From positions 50,569,279 through 50,633,278 of the forward strand of contig OY829329.1 of NCBI GenBank assembly GCA_963691655.1: a stretch of DNA of 64,000 nt. Direction: 5' to 3'. The notes below the pieces were generated by a model. That model saw only the letters and a list, made by a program, of their open reading frames with translations, was not told where the DNA came from and did no database searches. Origin of the DNA: Toxonevra muliebris. Its lineage: Eukaryota > Arthropoda > Insecta > Diptera > Pallopteridae. Below are positions 1 to 11,600 of the stretch, one piece after another; the first letter of the stretch is position 1; each line of letters begins with the position of its first letter. The position numbers and the translations under genes are program-made.

Positions 1-2224
1 AACAAAAACATATAAACTAATATAAATACATATATTCATAGAACAACAACAACATCAGCTCAACTCAAATGACATGAAGTATAACATGATGATAAAATTG
101 ATATAAGCACATATGTGTGTATGTTTATAACTAATAAATAATTTCTTAGGAAATTACTTTAAAATGTATGCTTATAGTTGAAGAAAGCTTACTACTTGCT
201 CATCTAAAAATTTATGCTAGAGATTGTCGGGTTTTCAGCTACTTTTGAGTCCATACATTTCTGAATTGCTGTAGCTTCTTCTTCTTTTCCAATTTCTCTT
301 GCTGTTGTTGTAGTTGTTGTTGTTCTTCTTCTTACTCTTTTTCCTCCTTCTTCTTCTTCATCATCTCGTTTTCTTCATCGTTTTCATCGGCTTGAGCTGC
401 AATAGCTTTTTAATCATCTTTATCAAAATCAGTTATACTTGAAGCATTGCAAAATACTTAACATACTTTGTAGCCATAAGTATGAACTCATATATGCATG
501 TGAATGTATATGTGCTTCTCTTATGTTTATGTGTGTGTCTGTGTGTGTGTGTGATTGAATATAAATAAACACATTTGCATTATTATTTTCCAACAATTTG
601 ATTCATGATGCTTTTCGAAAATTATTTGATGCATACGAGCAAATAAAATTGAAGCATATTTACGTGCATACATGTATGAATGTATGTGTGAGAGTTGAAC
701 AGAGCTTCATAGGAAGAAATGAAGCTTGCAGAAAGTTAAGAATAACTTGCAGTTGTTTTTTTGTTGTTGTTGTTATTGTTATGATAGAAGATGCATGCAC
801 TTCATTGCATGAATTTATAATATAAAACTAGCGGAAATGTAGTAAGAAAATATTGAAACTTATGGAATATGAATACATACGAGTGCAGATGCCATGAAGG
901 ATATGAAAAGGATATGCTAAGAGAATATAGCAGTGAATGTGCATGTGTGCGTATGTACGGTAGTATATATTTGTGTGTATATGCTTTCAATTCAATTTGA
1001 TAATGATAAATTCAAAATAAACTAATAAATCGTTTCATATTCGAAACGATAATGATGACGAGAGATGCATGCAGCATGAAAATGTTTTAATATTTAAGAT
1101 TGAGTTAAGTTATTGAAGTTTACTATGATTTAATTTGGTTTGGCAAAAACAAGGAAGGTGTTTCAAAAACTTATTAAAATCAACAGTAAACTTGTTACGG
1201 ATTTCATAAATGCATGAAAAAAGATTATTAAAGAATTTTAATTTCTTTCTACTAACTACAGCAGATGAATCTTCATCAAGTTCTCATGAGAATGCGGTTA
1301 GAAATCAAAAACATGTTCAGCACACATTCACAGGCACAAACACATAGACAAAATTGCACTCAATGTGCAATACTTAACCAAACTTAGGTGTCGATTTGCA
1401 GCTGCGAAATACTTCACATTCATAAATGCACAAACACAAGCACAAATACAGGCACATAATACACAGACATACATTCATGTATGCACATGCCATAAATGAA
1501 ATTCAGTATGCAGATGCAGGTGTAATGCAATACGTTGCCTTGAAATTGCATCTACTTTTGCATAAAAGCATCACCTTGTGTGCTCAATTGCATATGCATT
1601 ACATGGATATGAGTGTGCAAATGTAGGTGCATATGTATGTATGTATGTGTATGTGTGTATGTCGTGTCTCTGTAATAATACTCTCGTATGTCCCTGCATA
1701 TCTTTTCTATCTTTTACCTAAGACTTGTGATGTGCTGTAAAATGCTGTGCTATACTAAGCTTGGCTATGCGTTTGTATGCATAAACTAGTTCAACCAAAT
1801 ATCTATGAGACTACGAATTTCTGTGCGTGTTTGTAGTCCATCAATAATTCATATTCTGATGTTTTGTAATTTCTTGTTTAACACACACACACACACAGAA
1901 ACCCTAACACAGGCAAACCTACCTTCTCTTATATGTGTGTATAAATGCATTTGTTTTCTCATGCGGCTTTTCATCTTTTGGCCAGATTTTCATTTATCAT
2001 TCAGATTTAATAGATACGTTAGCATTTGTGTCTGGTGCTAGTGTTTGTTTAATCGTTGTTGTTGTTGTTTGTCTTTTTTTTTCCTTTTTGGTTTTTGAAG
2101 ATATTAATGTAATTTCAATCTTGTTTTATGTGTCAAGTGAAATGTAAACGATTCTGATTGTGATAGAGATTTTTGCAGAATTTTTATTGGAACTCTTCGT
2201 TAAAAGAATTGGGGTCTTTTGGTA
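1..2224. other. Gene-free stretch rich in simple repeats
   Basis: No gene is recognised here. The sequence is AT-rich with a CTT/TTC-rich tract near 276-372, a TG run near 530-552, TATG-type repeats near 1630-1660 and a CA run near 1881-1897. Short open frames in this stretch have low-complexity translations (His/Thr/Tyr from CATACA repeats) and no domain-like pattern, so they are not called as genes. Confidence 0.6.
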
Positions 2225-2435
2225 TTAACCCTATTCATCCCACATTATTTTATAACGTAAAATCCCACGTAGTGACTTAGAGTCACTATATAGAATTACC
2301 TCAGCTATTCACATTTCATTTAACTTTTTTTCTGAAATTTTTCAAAATATGGTAGATAAACAACAAGATTAATATAATTTGGAAAAATATATAATCTGTA
2401 TTTATTTTGCAAACAAGTAGTGGAGCAAAAACTTC

Positions 2436-3577
2436 TTATTGCAGTTTTTTCAGAATTGCTTTGAAGCACTTCCTTTCTCGCATACGAAAGGGTGGCGCAT
2501 TACCACGCGTCTTCGCTGGTAAACGGCCATTCTCAGCAGTAGTTGTTATTGAAGTTTCCATAGCTTTATTAGGACGAGATAAGATTTTAAAATTTCTACC
2601 TATGCCAATTCTTTTAATAATAGTTCTCTTTTATTTTGTTCATGTTTTGTGAACTAAATAAATTCCGATTCCGCATGTATCTTTGAAATTATAAAATTGA
2701 GCAATGAGCCATCTGCGTGTTTTGCAGAAAAAGTTCCCTCGCCACATTTGGTTACATATTGATTCACATATCTGTGCCTTGCTTTTAGTTTCTCCATCAT
2801 TGTTGCCCATAGTATAATATGGGTATTCACGGGTTGATGCAACATGCCCTTGCGACGTTGCGAAAGTGCGGATTGCGAAAGTTTAACACCTTTCTACCTT
2901 TAAATTCGTAAGAAGAATCCAAAATATTTTCATTATTTTTCAATGAGATTGTTATATTTTGACAGTTAAACTATTTCGCATCTCAAATATTTGCATTGAA
3001 CGCTCACAAGTTAGTGCTTTAAGTCGCACTTTCGCAATTTCGCACTTTTGCATCAACGCGTGAATACCCATAATAGCTTTACTTTTCCTTGGTACATAAT
3101 TTATTACTAAATGCAAAAATTAACTAAAATGCACCTTTTATTTTTCGCATCAAGTTAATTGTTTTGACAACAGGCTTTACGAGAGTTCTAAACTTTCAGA
3201 AGTTATATTTCTCTTTGGCCGTTCATATGGGTCACAAAGCTGTTCGACTACACGATGTGCCAAGTTTTAATTTTTTTCGCTGCCTTTCTTCCTTAGATAC
3301 ATATCGCAGGTCCACCAAATGTTCATACCATATTTGTGTAGGCGTCTTCGTTTATCAAGTTCCAAAGGTTTCCAATCGAAGCAAAGTTATTATGTGATCT
3401 ACGTACTATCGGTGTCGCTATCATCTAATGGCAAATAACGCGATAAGTCGATAAATCTGTGTTTTGACATACAAGCACGGACCTGCAAATTGCTGTATAA
3501 AGGATCGTAAAACACTCTATAATCGACAATGCCATGCTTTCTTATATCTTCATCTATGAATAAACTTAAACACATCA
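2436..3577 (-). pseudogene. piggyBac-type transposase remnant
   Basis: Read on the minus strand, broken frames give pieces that follow the order of a piggyBac (DDE_Tnp_1_7) transposase. Around 3540-3390 there is a segment with KHRFIDLSRYLPLDD, resembling the N-terminal Msr-RF...lRylhf-D motif, then SIGNLWNLINEDAY, resembling the following region. Downstream, after an inserted MITE, comes a piece with RKSKAIM and LWATMM. Last is a basic C-terminal part with GRLPAKTRGNAPP and RKCF ending near 2436, where the family has its cysteine-rich tail. The catalytic DDE core is not visible, several stops and shifts are present, and the N-terminus is lost at the hAT-like insertion. The assignment rests on short motifs plus the TTAA ends, so it is moderate. 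No function is expected. Confidence 0.45.
2821..3069. mobile_element. 249-bp MITE inside the piggyBac-like element
   Basis: The termini are inverted repeats: GGGTATTCACGGGTTGATGC at 2821 and its near complement ending at 3069 (GCATCAACGCGTGAATACCC). The inner bases also mirror each other (TTGCGAAAGTGCG). Flanks share ATAATA on both sides, offset by one base on the left, so the target duplication is about 6-8 bp and imperfect. There is no coding capacity. On the minus strand it splits the transposase remnant between RKSKAIM and LWATMM. The superfamily is unclear. Confidence 0.65.
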
Positions 3578-3585
3578 TTCCCTAG

Positions 3586-4621
3586 TAGGGCCGTGGCCAG
3601 AAATTTTTTTCAGGGGAGGGATTTCATTCGAAGAAAATATTCCTAAATAATTTTTATCAAATTGATTTTTAAATAAAATAAATTAAATCGATGATACATT
3701 TGATGGACCCTATCAGACTAAGGACAAAAGTAGATAAATGTCTTAAAACTTTAGGAAAAATTTTCCGATTTTAATCTTAACCTCAAAAATATGGCCAAAA
3801 GCGACAAAAAATTCACTGAATAATCAAATTAATGCATTTTTTTTATCGGGAAGGACATAATTTTGTTAACTCATTGAATTCCCACTACTGATGATGTACC
3901 AAACCTCAAAAAAATTACCAAAAATAGTAGAGGCTCCATCAGTGGGAATTTGGGCCATTATCAATGATAAGGTTGGCTTATATTTTGTAAATTCGTGAAA
4001 ACACAGTACTGAAAGAGATCTTTCTAGTCGTAGTGCTCTGAGCAATAATGGGTTAAAAAATTATTTACATTTTAATATTATCTCCTAAAACTGCAGGGGT
4101 TTTGCTAACAAGATGGAGTTTTTGCGAAAGAATTTTTCACGTTGAACACGAATCTGAGGTCAAAAACTTCCCATCACGTCACGTTTTAGGAAAAAAATGG
4201 AGTTCAAGCAAGTCTTATTTTACAAGGATTAAATAATTTTTTCTATTTTTTATTAATTTTTAAACTTTTCAAACTGATTCAGGACGAAACCTTAAATGAA
4301 AAACAGTTACTGACCCAAAAAAAACTATGAATGCAAGAGTGCTCAGTATCACCTTCTCTTTATCCTAAATCCGTAGTCAAACCTCATGTCGAAGAAAACA
4401 AATCGGATTTGATCACATAGTGTAACTAAGATTTCAAATTTATTTTTTATATTCGACTTTTTAGAAAAAAAAAAACAGATGGAAGTAAAAAATATCGTTA
4501 AATAGATTTTATTTTGACTTTTTCCCCATCCATTAGCAATTAATCTCAAAAATTAGAGTAAAGTTTCCAAATTTCGGGGGTGATCAGAACCCCCAAAACC
4601 TCCCCCCTAAATACGGCCTTG
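3586..4621. mobile_element. Nonautonomous hAT-like element (1036 bp)
   Basis: An 8-bp target duplication, TTCCCTAG at 3578-3585 and TTCCCTAC at 4622-4629 (7 of 8 match), brackets the element. The ends are TAGGGCCGTGGCC on the left and ACGGCCTTG on the right, giving a GGCCGT-type terminal inverted repeat followed by G-rich sequence on both sides. No transposase-like frame is seen. 8-bp duplications with short inverted ends are typical of hAT elements; assignment to hAT is inference. It lies in the N-terminal part of the piggyBac-like transposase remnant and is therefore younger than it. Confidence 0.6.
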
Positions 4622-4884
4622 TTCCCTACTATTATTCCGATTTAGATTTATGCAATATACTTATGTATATAGTGACTCACAGTCACTACGTGGGATTTTA
4701 CACAGTTTTTTGTTTACTTAATGATTTTGACTAATAAAGAAAAACAAAATATAACCAAAAAGTCCATTTATATGAAGATAACCGATAAATGAACGAATAC
4801 ATTGGGCCCTTTCCGTGAAATAATAAGAAATCGGAAAAATATAACTATTTTATTTTCAATAGTGACTCAAAGTCATAGGGTGAA

Positions 4885-5862
4885 ACTTTTTTCTGTGCAT
4901 TACAAAGACCTATCTCAATTGAAGTTGTGTTTAGGTAAAGCCTCATATTTTTTGTAGGTTTACACTTAACTCGTCAGCCTAAAGCCAGTAAATGCAAAAA
5001 GTAAAATTTTCGTTAATAAGAAGAAAATTACTTCGTTGAGGCGAAAAAAATAAGAATAAGTCGTGGAAAATATTGTGAAAAAAAATGTCCAAAAACATTA
5101 TCTCAATCAAACTTTCCGCGCAAAACCGTTTGAAAAATTATGGAAATAATTATCTTTAAACGTGTGAAAGGAAAACAGCGTAAAATTAATAAAAAGCATT
5201 AGAAAGTGAAAGTGAAAAAGGGAGAAAAATTATTAGCGCTTCTGCCCGTCCTTTTCCTTCCTTTCCGCTCGCTCGGAAAAATGGCAAGAAATTTCAAAAC
5301 CATGAAGAGAATCCCATCTACTTTTTTCTTTTCTACTTGAAGCGTAAGACATAATTACAGAAAAATAAGAGCGAATTTTTTACTAGGAAAATTATAGACT
5401 GAATAGGGGGAAGAATCGGAAAAAGAGAAAGGGGGGGGGGGGGGGGGGAAGAAGAGAAAGAACACGTAAAATCTGTTAAGAGTTATCAGAGAAGCCCCCT
5501 CTTCACCCTGTAGAAAATAGAAAGAAAACTCTCTTTTTTTAGCATAATCACGAAAGAAAAACTATAAAAAAGAGTCAGCGAAATTTAGGAGGAATAAAAT
5601 TATGAAAAAAAATCGAGAAGATAGACAAAAAGAAATCGCTTAATATTTTAGAGCGGATCATTGCGAAAAATGCGTGGAACAAGTCAATAAAATGCGCATC
5701 AAATAATATACAAAAAGATAACCAAACATTTGAGTAAAAAATCAACAAAAAACTATGCAGAAATATCTCCTGCTCCGCTTTCCCGTCTCTGCCAAAAAAT
5801 ATAGAGGAAACAAAAAAAAAAAAAAAAATAAATTGAAGAATGCTCCGATATTTTGAGCTGCG
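4885..5862. repeat. Degenerate A/G-rich repeat with an 18-G run
   Basis: The stretch is built of loosely repeated GAAAAA-containing units (GAAAAATTATnGAAA and similar), the same style as 12350-13260. An uninterrupted run of 18 G occurs at 5431-5448. Minus-strand open frames here have only Phe/Ser/Ile-rich low-complexity translations. No gene is seen. Confidence 0.55.
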
Positions 5863-6184
5863 AAACAAATGATGGTGTCTGTCCAAACAATTTCTGTATA
5901 TTTCTTCGCTGTAAGCCGAGATCATTGTCGATGTTTTCGTATCAAAGACAATCTGATCGTTGTGCTCAGTTCTGAGAATTTGCTAGCAGTTCTAGGACTA
6001 AAGATTCAGCATTGCGGAGCTCAGCCTGACAGATACAGCTCATTGAAGCTCAACCAGTAATTTTTAGTTTCAAAATATTAACATTTACTGCCATTAAAGC
6101 CATGCCTAATGATTAGGAAAGGGATAATTCTTGTGCACAGAGTACAGGCGACCAATATCACCAAGAATCTCAATATAGAGTATA
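5863..6184. other. Unclassified segment left of the mariner
   Basis: More balanced base composition than its surroundings, but no recognisable protein or repeat. It ends at the TA dinucleotide (6183-6184) used by the mariner as target. The small plus-strand frame at 5869-6060 has no family resemblance. Confidence 0.4.
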
Positions 6185-7520
6185 CCACCTTAATCAAAAA
6201 GTTCCCGGAATAACCACCGTGTGGCGCTCCCATCGTTCCGGTTTGAGTTCTATTTTTGTTTTTTGTTTTTAACGAACGAATCCCAACGGACCCACTTACC
6301 CGCCCATCCGCACGAGGGGCACATCCGCATGTCGTACGGATTTTGTGACCGATTCAGATGCATTCCGGAATGCCCTGATAAAGCGCTGATTGGGGAGAAT
6401 AAATCTCTATTTGGTCTTCTTTACAGCTACAGATTATTAGTAATCATCAGCTGTTTAACGATTAAGAAAATTTAATACATTTAATTTTATATACTGGAGA
6501 GAGTCGGAAATGTCAAAAATGTCGTGCAGAGAATTGAAATTATTACACATACAACGAAAAGGGTTATTTTGAGCATAGTTTGTTCTACAAGCATCAAGTT
6601 TAATAGGAATTGGATATCTAGAACAGCGATTTGGAACATTAATTTTGATTTCATTGAGTAAGAATTGAGAATGAATATAACCAGTTAATAATTTAGTCAG
6701 AAACATCACATTTAGCATAACTCTTCTGCTCCGAAGAGTTGGCAAGCTTATAAGTTTTAACCGTTGTTCATAAGGAGGGAGGTGCTGTGATGGACTCCAG
6801 TGTAACGAACATAGAGCAGGCAAGTGGAACTGTTTTTGCACTGATTCCAACTTATCAGCATAACAGTTGTACTGAGGGTTTCACACAGCAGAACCATACT
6901 CCAGAACTGGTCTTACAAGTGCAGTGTAAAGTGGTATCGTGACACATGGATCGTTAAATTCTTTAGACCATCTTTTAACAAAACCAAGGATGCCCTTAGC
7001 CTTATTAATAGTTGAGTTGATATGTAAATTAAAAGTTAATTTGGTGTCCATTGTGACACCTAGGTCAATGAACGAAAAAACTTGTTCCAACTCGTGATCA
7101 TCTAATCTAGCGATGTGCACTTCGACACATATGGGCAATAAACACATATGAGCTGATGCTATACTCATAAGGGCTAGACGAGGGGTAACGCTGTGCTAAG
7201 GGGAAGAGTAACTAGTATGAGAGAACAAATGTGATTTCTTTTGTGTATGTATATGTATATGAATTTATTGATTTCGTCCCTGTAGAGAGTGTGAACGTGA
7301 ATGCATAAGAAAACTTCGTACTAAGCTATACTTTACTCATGCTTTTTGGATTGATTTCATAAACCTAGTAATTGCTTTACAAGGCAAAGAAAGAATTTTT
7401 CAATTGCCTTTGTAGTGTGGAACTTTTTAATTATATTATTGAATGCATATGTAATTTTCCTGCTTGGTTATTACTTTGAGAAATCAAAAAAAAAAGAGAA
7501 GCAGCAAAAGCACTCCTGAT

Positions 7521-7841
7521 CAGAGATGCCAACTCTATATTTGAAATCCAATTAATAATTAACAAAAAAGTAAATAATATTTTTGTTTACGAGAACAACT
7601 TTTATGCATGTATGTAATGTATGCAAATACTTTTAACAAAAATTAAAGAATAATAAAAATAAAAAATTAAAAAAGGTTTTACACAAAAAATATATACTTT
7701 TTATATCTACAAATTGACAAAAAATTAAAGTTTTTAGTCGCCCACGAAAACGATCTCACTCCCCAATTCCCTACAACTAACTAAAATTGAAGTCGATTCC
7801 CAAAAATTCGAGGAATTCCTTATAAGTTGGCATTCCTACTG
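7521..7841. mobile_element. Possible inner MITE with GATGCCAACT-type ends
   Basis: CAGAGATGCCAACTCTATAT at 7521 faces ATAAGTTGGCATTCCTACTG ending at 7841. The tips resemble the ends of the foldback elements at 36332 and 46143 (GATGCCAACT). The flanking target duplication is not convincing, so this could be a relic of the same family or chance similarity. Confidence 0.35.
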
Positions 7842-8139
7842 CCAATGCTCACATTTCTTCGGCGTTCTGGCAGTAGCCAAGGCGCTCTCAGTTATATTCA
7901 CTCACTCTCCACATTAGTGTGGCCAAGTTAACAATTTATAGTCAATCGAGCTATTTTTGTTTTTTTAATTGATTTTTTTCTATCTCACACGATATGTTTT
8001 AAAAATTGAAAGCTGATTTACTTTTGGTAATGGTAATATAAATGTGTAAATCGGACATATTTTTTGGTCGCTAAATTTATAAGAAGAATGCGGGTTATTT
8101 TAATAAAATCTGGTCACTCTGCTTCACTATTTTGTAGGC

Positions 8140-8308
8140 CAGTGGCAGTTGCAAGGGGATAAATGGGACCATTTCTCATTCCCCCCGCCCCTCCCCCGAA
8201 AATTTTTCAAATACATAAAATAGTAATATCTGATATAAAAATTCTAAATATATGGAAAATTTTTAATATTTTTGATCCCCCCATAAATTTTTTTTGTATC
8301 TGCCACTG
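8140..8308. mobile_element. 169-bp MITE with CAGTGGCAG ends
   Basis: The left end CAGTGGCAGTTGCAA is mirrored on the right (complement CAGTGGCAGATACAA, 13 of 15 matching). C-rich and G-rich blocks sit just inside both ends. Flanks TTGTAGGC and GTGTACTC match at 5 of 8 positions, a decayed or false duplication. CAGTGGC-type tips are common in hAT MITEs. It sits inside the 7108-8498 element and would be the innermost of four nested insertions. Confidence 0.5.
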
Positions 8309-8899
8309 GTGTACTCTCTTCTCTTATGTTCGTTTTTTGCACATATGCACATTTATGTGTGCTTTTGGCAAAACAACAACAATAATGTGTATGTGTACAC
8401 ACATTAAAACCACCACGCTCGTCTTTAAATTTACACCCCGCTTCTAGCACCTTCATACACATGACGTCGGCAGAGGGCAACTGAAGTGCACATCCCTAAT
8501 CTAATCCATACCTAGAAAGAAGAAAAAAGGTTGCCTTCTAGAAAAAACCATGAACTTACATTTTTTAGGTTTAAAGATATTAAATTACAGTGGCACCAAT
8601 TATTTAATGCCAAAAGATCAGATCACAGTAAATTTTGACCTTCTATTTCGTTGTAAGACTTAAATAATTTTACATCATCAGCGAACGTTAATATTTTAGA
8701 GTGCTTGATAACAGATGGAAGATCGTTAATAAACAACAAAAACAAGTTGGTACATCTGTTGTTAATATTCCCTCTAAATCTTAGCGTCATAGCTTGACAT
8801 TTGCAAAAGTCTCGTAACCAAGAGTACATCTATTTCTGTGTGTGTTGACGATTTTTTACAATTTTATTAAATTGTATTGAATTAAATTTTGCGTAAAAA

Positions 8900-9887
8900 A
8901 TGGATTTAATGGTACGCGAACGTTGGAAATGTTGGAAAAGTGTTTTGGCAACGATTCTCAAAAGAAAACGGTCGTTTACCAGTGGCACGAGCGGTTCAAA
9001 AGTGGTCGTGAGTCAATCGAAGATGATGAACGCAGTGGCAGACCATCGACATCGAAAACCGACGAAAACATTGATAAAGTAAAAGAAATTTGAGCAGGAA
9101 TCGCAAATTAACCATCAGAGAGATAGCGGAGGACTTGAACATTGCCTATGGATCCGTCCAAGACATTTTGGTTAAGGATTTTGGTTTCCGTCGTGTAGCA
9201 GCAAAGTTGGTGCCAAAAGACCTCAATTTCATGCAAAAAAGAGACCGTGTTGACGTCGCAAAAAACATAATTTGCGAAGCTGAATCCGATCCCACATTCA
9301 TCAAAAGGATCATTACTGGAGACGAGACGTGGGTTTATGAGTATGGCACGCAATCCAGACATCAGACAAGTGAATGGCGTTCACCAAATGAGGCGAGACC
9401 AAAAAAACCACGTCATTTTCAGTCAAAAAAGAGGGCAATGCTCACAGTTTTCATGGATTACAACGGTGTAGTGCATCATGAGTTTTTGCCAGAAGGCCAG
9501 ACAGTAAACAAAGAGTATTATTTGGACGTTATCAGAATTGTGGTCGGAAAACCCGTGCATTTTGCAGCATGATAACGCACTGTCGCACAGTGCCATCATT
9601 AATCGTAATTTTTTGACGAAAAATGCAACAAATACCATCCAACAGCCACCGAATTCACCTGATTTGGCTCCCTGTGACTTCTTTCTGTTCAATCGAGTTA
9701 AAAAACCATTACGGGGAACGCGTTTCAGCAGCCGAGAGGAAGTAATGGAAAAATCGCAGGAAGCACTGATGGACATACTGAAAACCGAATATGAAAAATG
9801 TTTAGAGGATTGGATCAAGCGCTGGCATAAGTGTGTTGCAGTCGATGAGGATTACTTTGAAGGGGACAATATAGATTTAGATGAATA
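8900..9887 (+). pseudogene. mariner transposase (D,D34D), frameshifted
   Basis: Three reading frames together follow a mariner transposase. Frame one from 8920 gives LEMLEKCFGNDSQKKTVVYQ and RSGRPSTSKTDENIDKVKE (N-terminal helix-turn-helix region). The frame shifts near 9089 to SRNRKLTIREIAEDLNIAYG and on through TGDETWVYEY, which holds the first catalytic Asp, and the family motif VVHHEFLPEG. Near 9540 the frame shifts again and roughly 15-20 residues of the linker are missing. It resumes with ILQHDNALSH (second Asp) and SPDLAPCDFFLF (third Asp). Exactly 34 residues separate the last two Asp residues, the mariner spacing. About 20 N-terminal residues also appear missing near 8917. The frame ends at 9887, 28 bp before the right inverted repeat. 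All catalytic Asp codons survive but the shifts make it inactive. Confidence 0.9.
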
Positions 9888-9943
9888 AACTTGTATTTTT
9901 AATTTTCTGAATAAATTCCGGGAACTTTTTGATCAAGGTGGTA

Positions 9944-11600
9944 CTGTTGTAATTGGAATATATTTTGCTGGACTTCCAGCCTATGTGATTATCGGTACGA
10001 ACTGCTAGATATCGTGATTCAGAGCAGGACATATCTTTTGGTTTCTGGTTTCCTCTGGAAAATTGATCCAAAAGTCATTAACCTTAATCAGGTCTCACAC
10101 CACGGAAAGGTGCACAATCCGGTAGCGGGAATTACTTTTAAAAATCGCTTTTAAACCGCAAAATCGAAATTCAAGCTTCAAGAACATTTTGGAAAATGCT
10201 GAAAATTCTCAAAAATACAAAAAAATTACGGAGAAAGTCTGCTTCCTTTTCAGCCTTTCCTTGCACATCCCTGAACCCTTCCCTTTTACTCCAAATTTTT
10301 TGACTGATTTTTACAAGCACTGCTGAATACAAAAAGATTTCTGTAGTTTCTTCAATAAAAATAATAAAACTAGTATGAATAAAAGAAGAAGTCACCTTTA
10401 AAACGCTGAAAAATGTCAATATTTTTTGTTAACACTTATTGCTAATTAAAGTAACGATCTTTGTTGATTACACATATTGTAATATATGCATATGTATGTG
10501 TCCATATATACATATTTAAATGCATAAATGTTTATGTATGTGTATATTGTCGAAACATGCCAACATTTGTCATTATGCATTAATAGCGACGCATTAATCA
10601 TTGTGAAACAAAAATAAATGTTGAAACGGATTTTACCCAAAACAAAACCCCAAACACCGACACACTCTCACATATGCACATACTACAAAAGTGCCTCAGA
10701 CATATGTATGTACATATGTATGTGAGTATGTTTGTATGCGTAAATTAATGTACACCATTTAGAGGGTAAAATTACGTAGCGAGGGTACGTATGTATATAT
10801 AAAGCTCAACATAATGAGCGCCAATTTAGCCATGCAAACCTTATATGTACACATACTGGCAGTGCAGAGACACACACACACATACATTCATGCAGCTACT
10901 CACATACTGTGCCCATCAGGTATGGCTTGATTAATGCGTTACGTTATTCTAGCCATAAAGGAAGGCTGGCAGGCAGTCAGGCATCTCATATATACTTGAA
11001 TGTACTTGTATATATGCATACAGGGCAATGGCTGTCAATGAATTTAAACATTAATTTTAGGGGCGGCGATTGCCTTATGAAAGTTTGCTCCACCAGAACA
11101 ACAAAAAAAAAACAAAAAAAAAAGCGACGACACATGTTAATCCCATCGTCTCGGTGTAGTCGGCATCGTCGTCGTTATTGATGCCGTCCTGTTTTTGCTT
11201 TCTGCTGGTAATTTTAGCATAGTTTTCGCCTTATTTCGCTTCATTATTCTTGTTTCGTTACTCACTTTTTTTCTCAATCTTCTTCTCGTTCTTCTTTTTA
11301 TTTGTGTCTTAATTTTGCTCATAACCTGCACAGTGTGTTCAAATTGTTCAGCAAAACTCATACAGCATTCGTTGCCATTTTTTTTTTTTGGGTATATAAT
11401 GACAAATATTCAGTTCAATGGGGATTCAGAAATTTGATCTTTTCCCCATAACTAAGTTAAAGTTTACTATAGAGAAATTATCCTACCACACCGTAGATAA
11501 TTCAATGATCATCGTCATCAATTCTTTTTGTCCCGAATGGAACATAGGGTCTCTGAGGTTTCAGTTGTGGATCTATTTCTATATAAACACAAATTCTACA
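9944..11600. other. Gene-free stretch with microsatellites
   Basis: 9944-10440 holds no recognisable gene. TATG/CATA-type repeats occur at about 10480-10560 and 10700-10810, a CA run near 10870-10880, and A-rich and T-rich runs at 11103-11122 and 11380-11390. Overlapping small frames on both strands at 10909-11437 translate to low-complexity sequence. Confidence 0.5.

Larger units (their letters stand above)
2229..4880. mobile_element. piggyBac-like DNA transposon, degenerate, with two insertions
   Basis: The left end reads TTAA (2225-2228) followed by CCCTATTCATCCC. An inner segment at 2256-2292 (CGTAAAATCCCACGTAGTGA and on) is repeated in inverted orientation at 4666-4703. Each inner copy contains a near-palindrome of the form GTGACTnnnAGTCAC, and a third partial copy lies at 4862-4874. 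A TTAA target, C-rich tips and a separate inner inverted repeat are the layout known for piggyBac elements. The right tip is less certain: CATAGGG ends at 4880 but is followed by TGAA rather than TTAA, which would need one mutation. Between the ends lies a minus-strand transposase remnant, interrupted by a 249-bp MITE and a 1.0-kb hAT-like element. Confidence 0.6.
7108..8498. mobile_element. Nonautonomous hAT-like element (1391 bp) inside the retrotransposon
   Basis: Perfect 8-bp target duplications ATCTAATC lie at 7100-7107 and 8499-8506. The termini are TAGCGATGTGCACTTC (7108-7123) and the complement of TAGGGATGTGCACTTC (8483-8498). A sub-terminal GCTAGAnGnGGGGTnAA motif is also mirrored near both ends. 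There is no transposase. Excision leaving one duplication restores the retrotransposon frame (reading RYGLDDHELEQV), which confirms the boundaries independently. It also contains a smaller MITE (8140-8308). Confidence 0.9.
6256..8828 (-). mobile_element. 5'-truncated Jockey-like non-LTR retrotransposon
   Basis: A minus-strand element inserted in the mariner 5' region. Copies of TCTATTT at 6249-6255 and 8829-8835 are the probable target duplication. Just inside the left copy, the plus strand reads TTGTTTTTTGTTTTT, which is an A-rich 3' tail on the minus strand. Removing the nested hAT-like element leaves about 1.17 kb, holding only the end of the reverse transcriptase and the 3' UTR, the usual result of incomplete reverse transcription. 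Confidence 0.75.
6456..8828 (-). pseudogene. Reverse transcriptase C-terminal part of the Jockey-like element, split
   Basis: Translation on the minus strand starts near 8829 with palm-domain sequence FLLFINDLPSVIKHSKILTF followed by ADDVKLF, the YADD-type catalytic box (FADD here). It then runs through WCHCNLISLNL, is interrupted by the hAT-like element at 7108-8498, and resumes with DDHELEQVFSFIDLGVTMD. The thumb region follows (YTALVRPVLEYGSAVW), then a C-terminal part (PYEQRLKLISLPTLRSRR) to a stop near 6456. The motif order is that of Jockey/CR1-type elements without a C-terminal RNase H. A stop or shift occurs near 8620 and the 5' end is missing, so it is dead. The join at the hAT-like target site is in frame when one duplication copy is removed. 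Confidence 0.8.
6185..9941 (+). mobile_element. mariner transposon, interrupted by nested elements
   Basis: Terminal inverted repeats of 26 bp start with CCACCTTRATCAAAAAGTTC at 6185-6210 and are mirrored at 9916-9941, differing at one base. Both ends are flanked by the TA target (6183-6184 and 9942-9943). The 3' half carries a mariner transposase pseudogene (8900-9887). The 5' untranslated part is split by a retrotransposon at 6256-8828; without it the element would be about 1.18 kb, close to the usual 1.3 kb of mariners given internal deletions. The element cannot move on its own. Confidence 0.9.
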
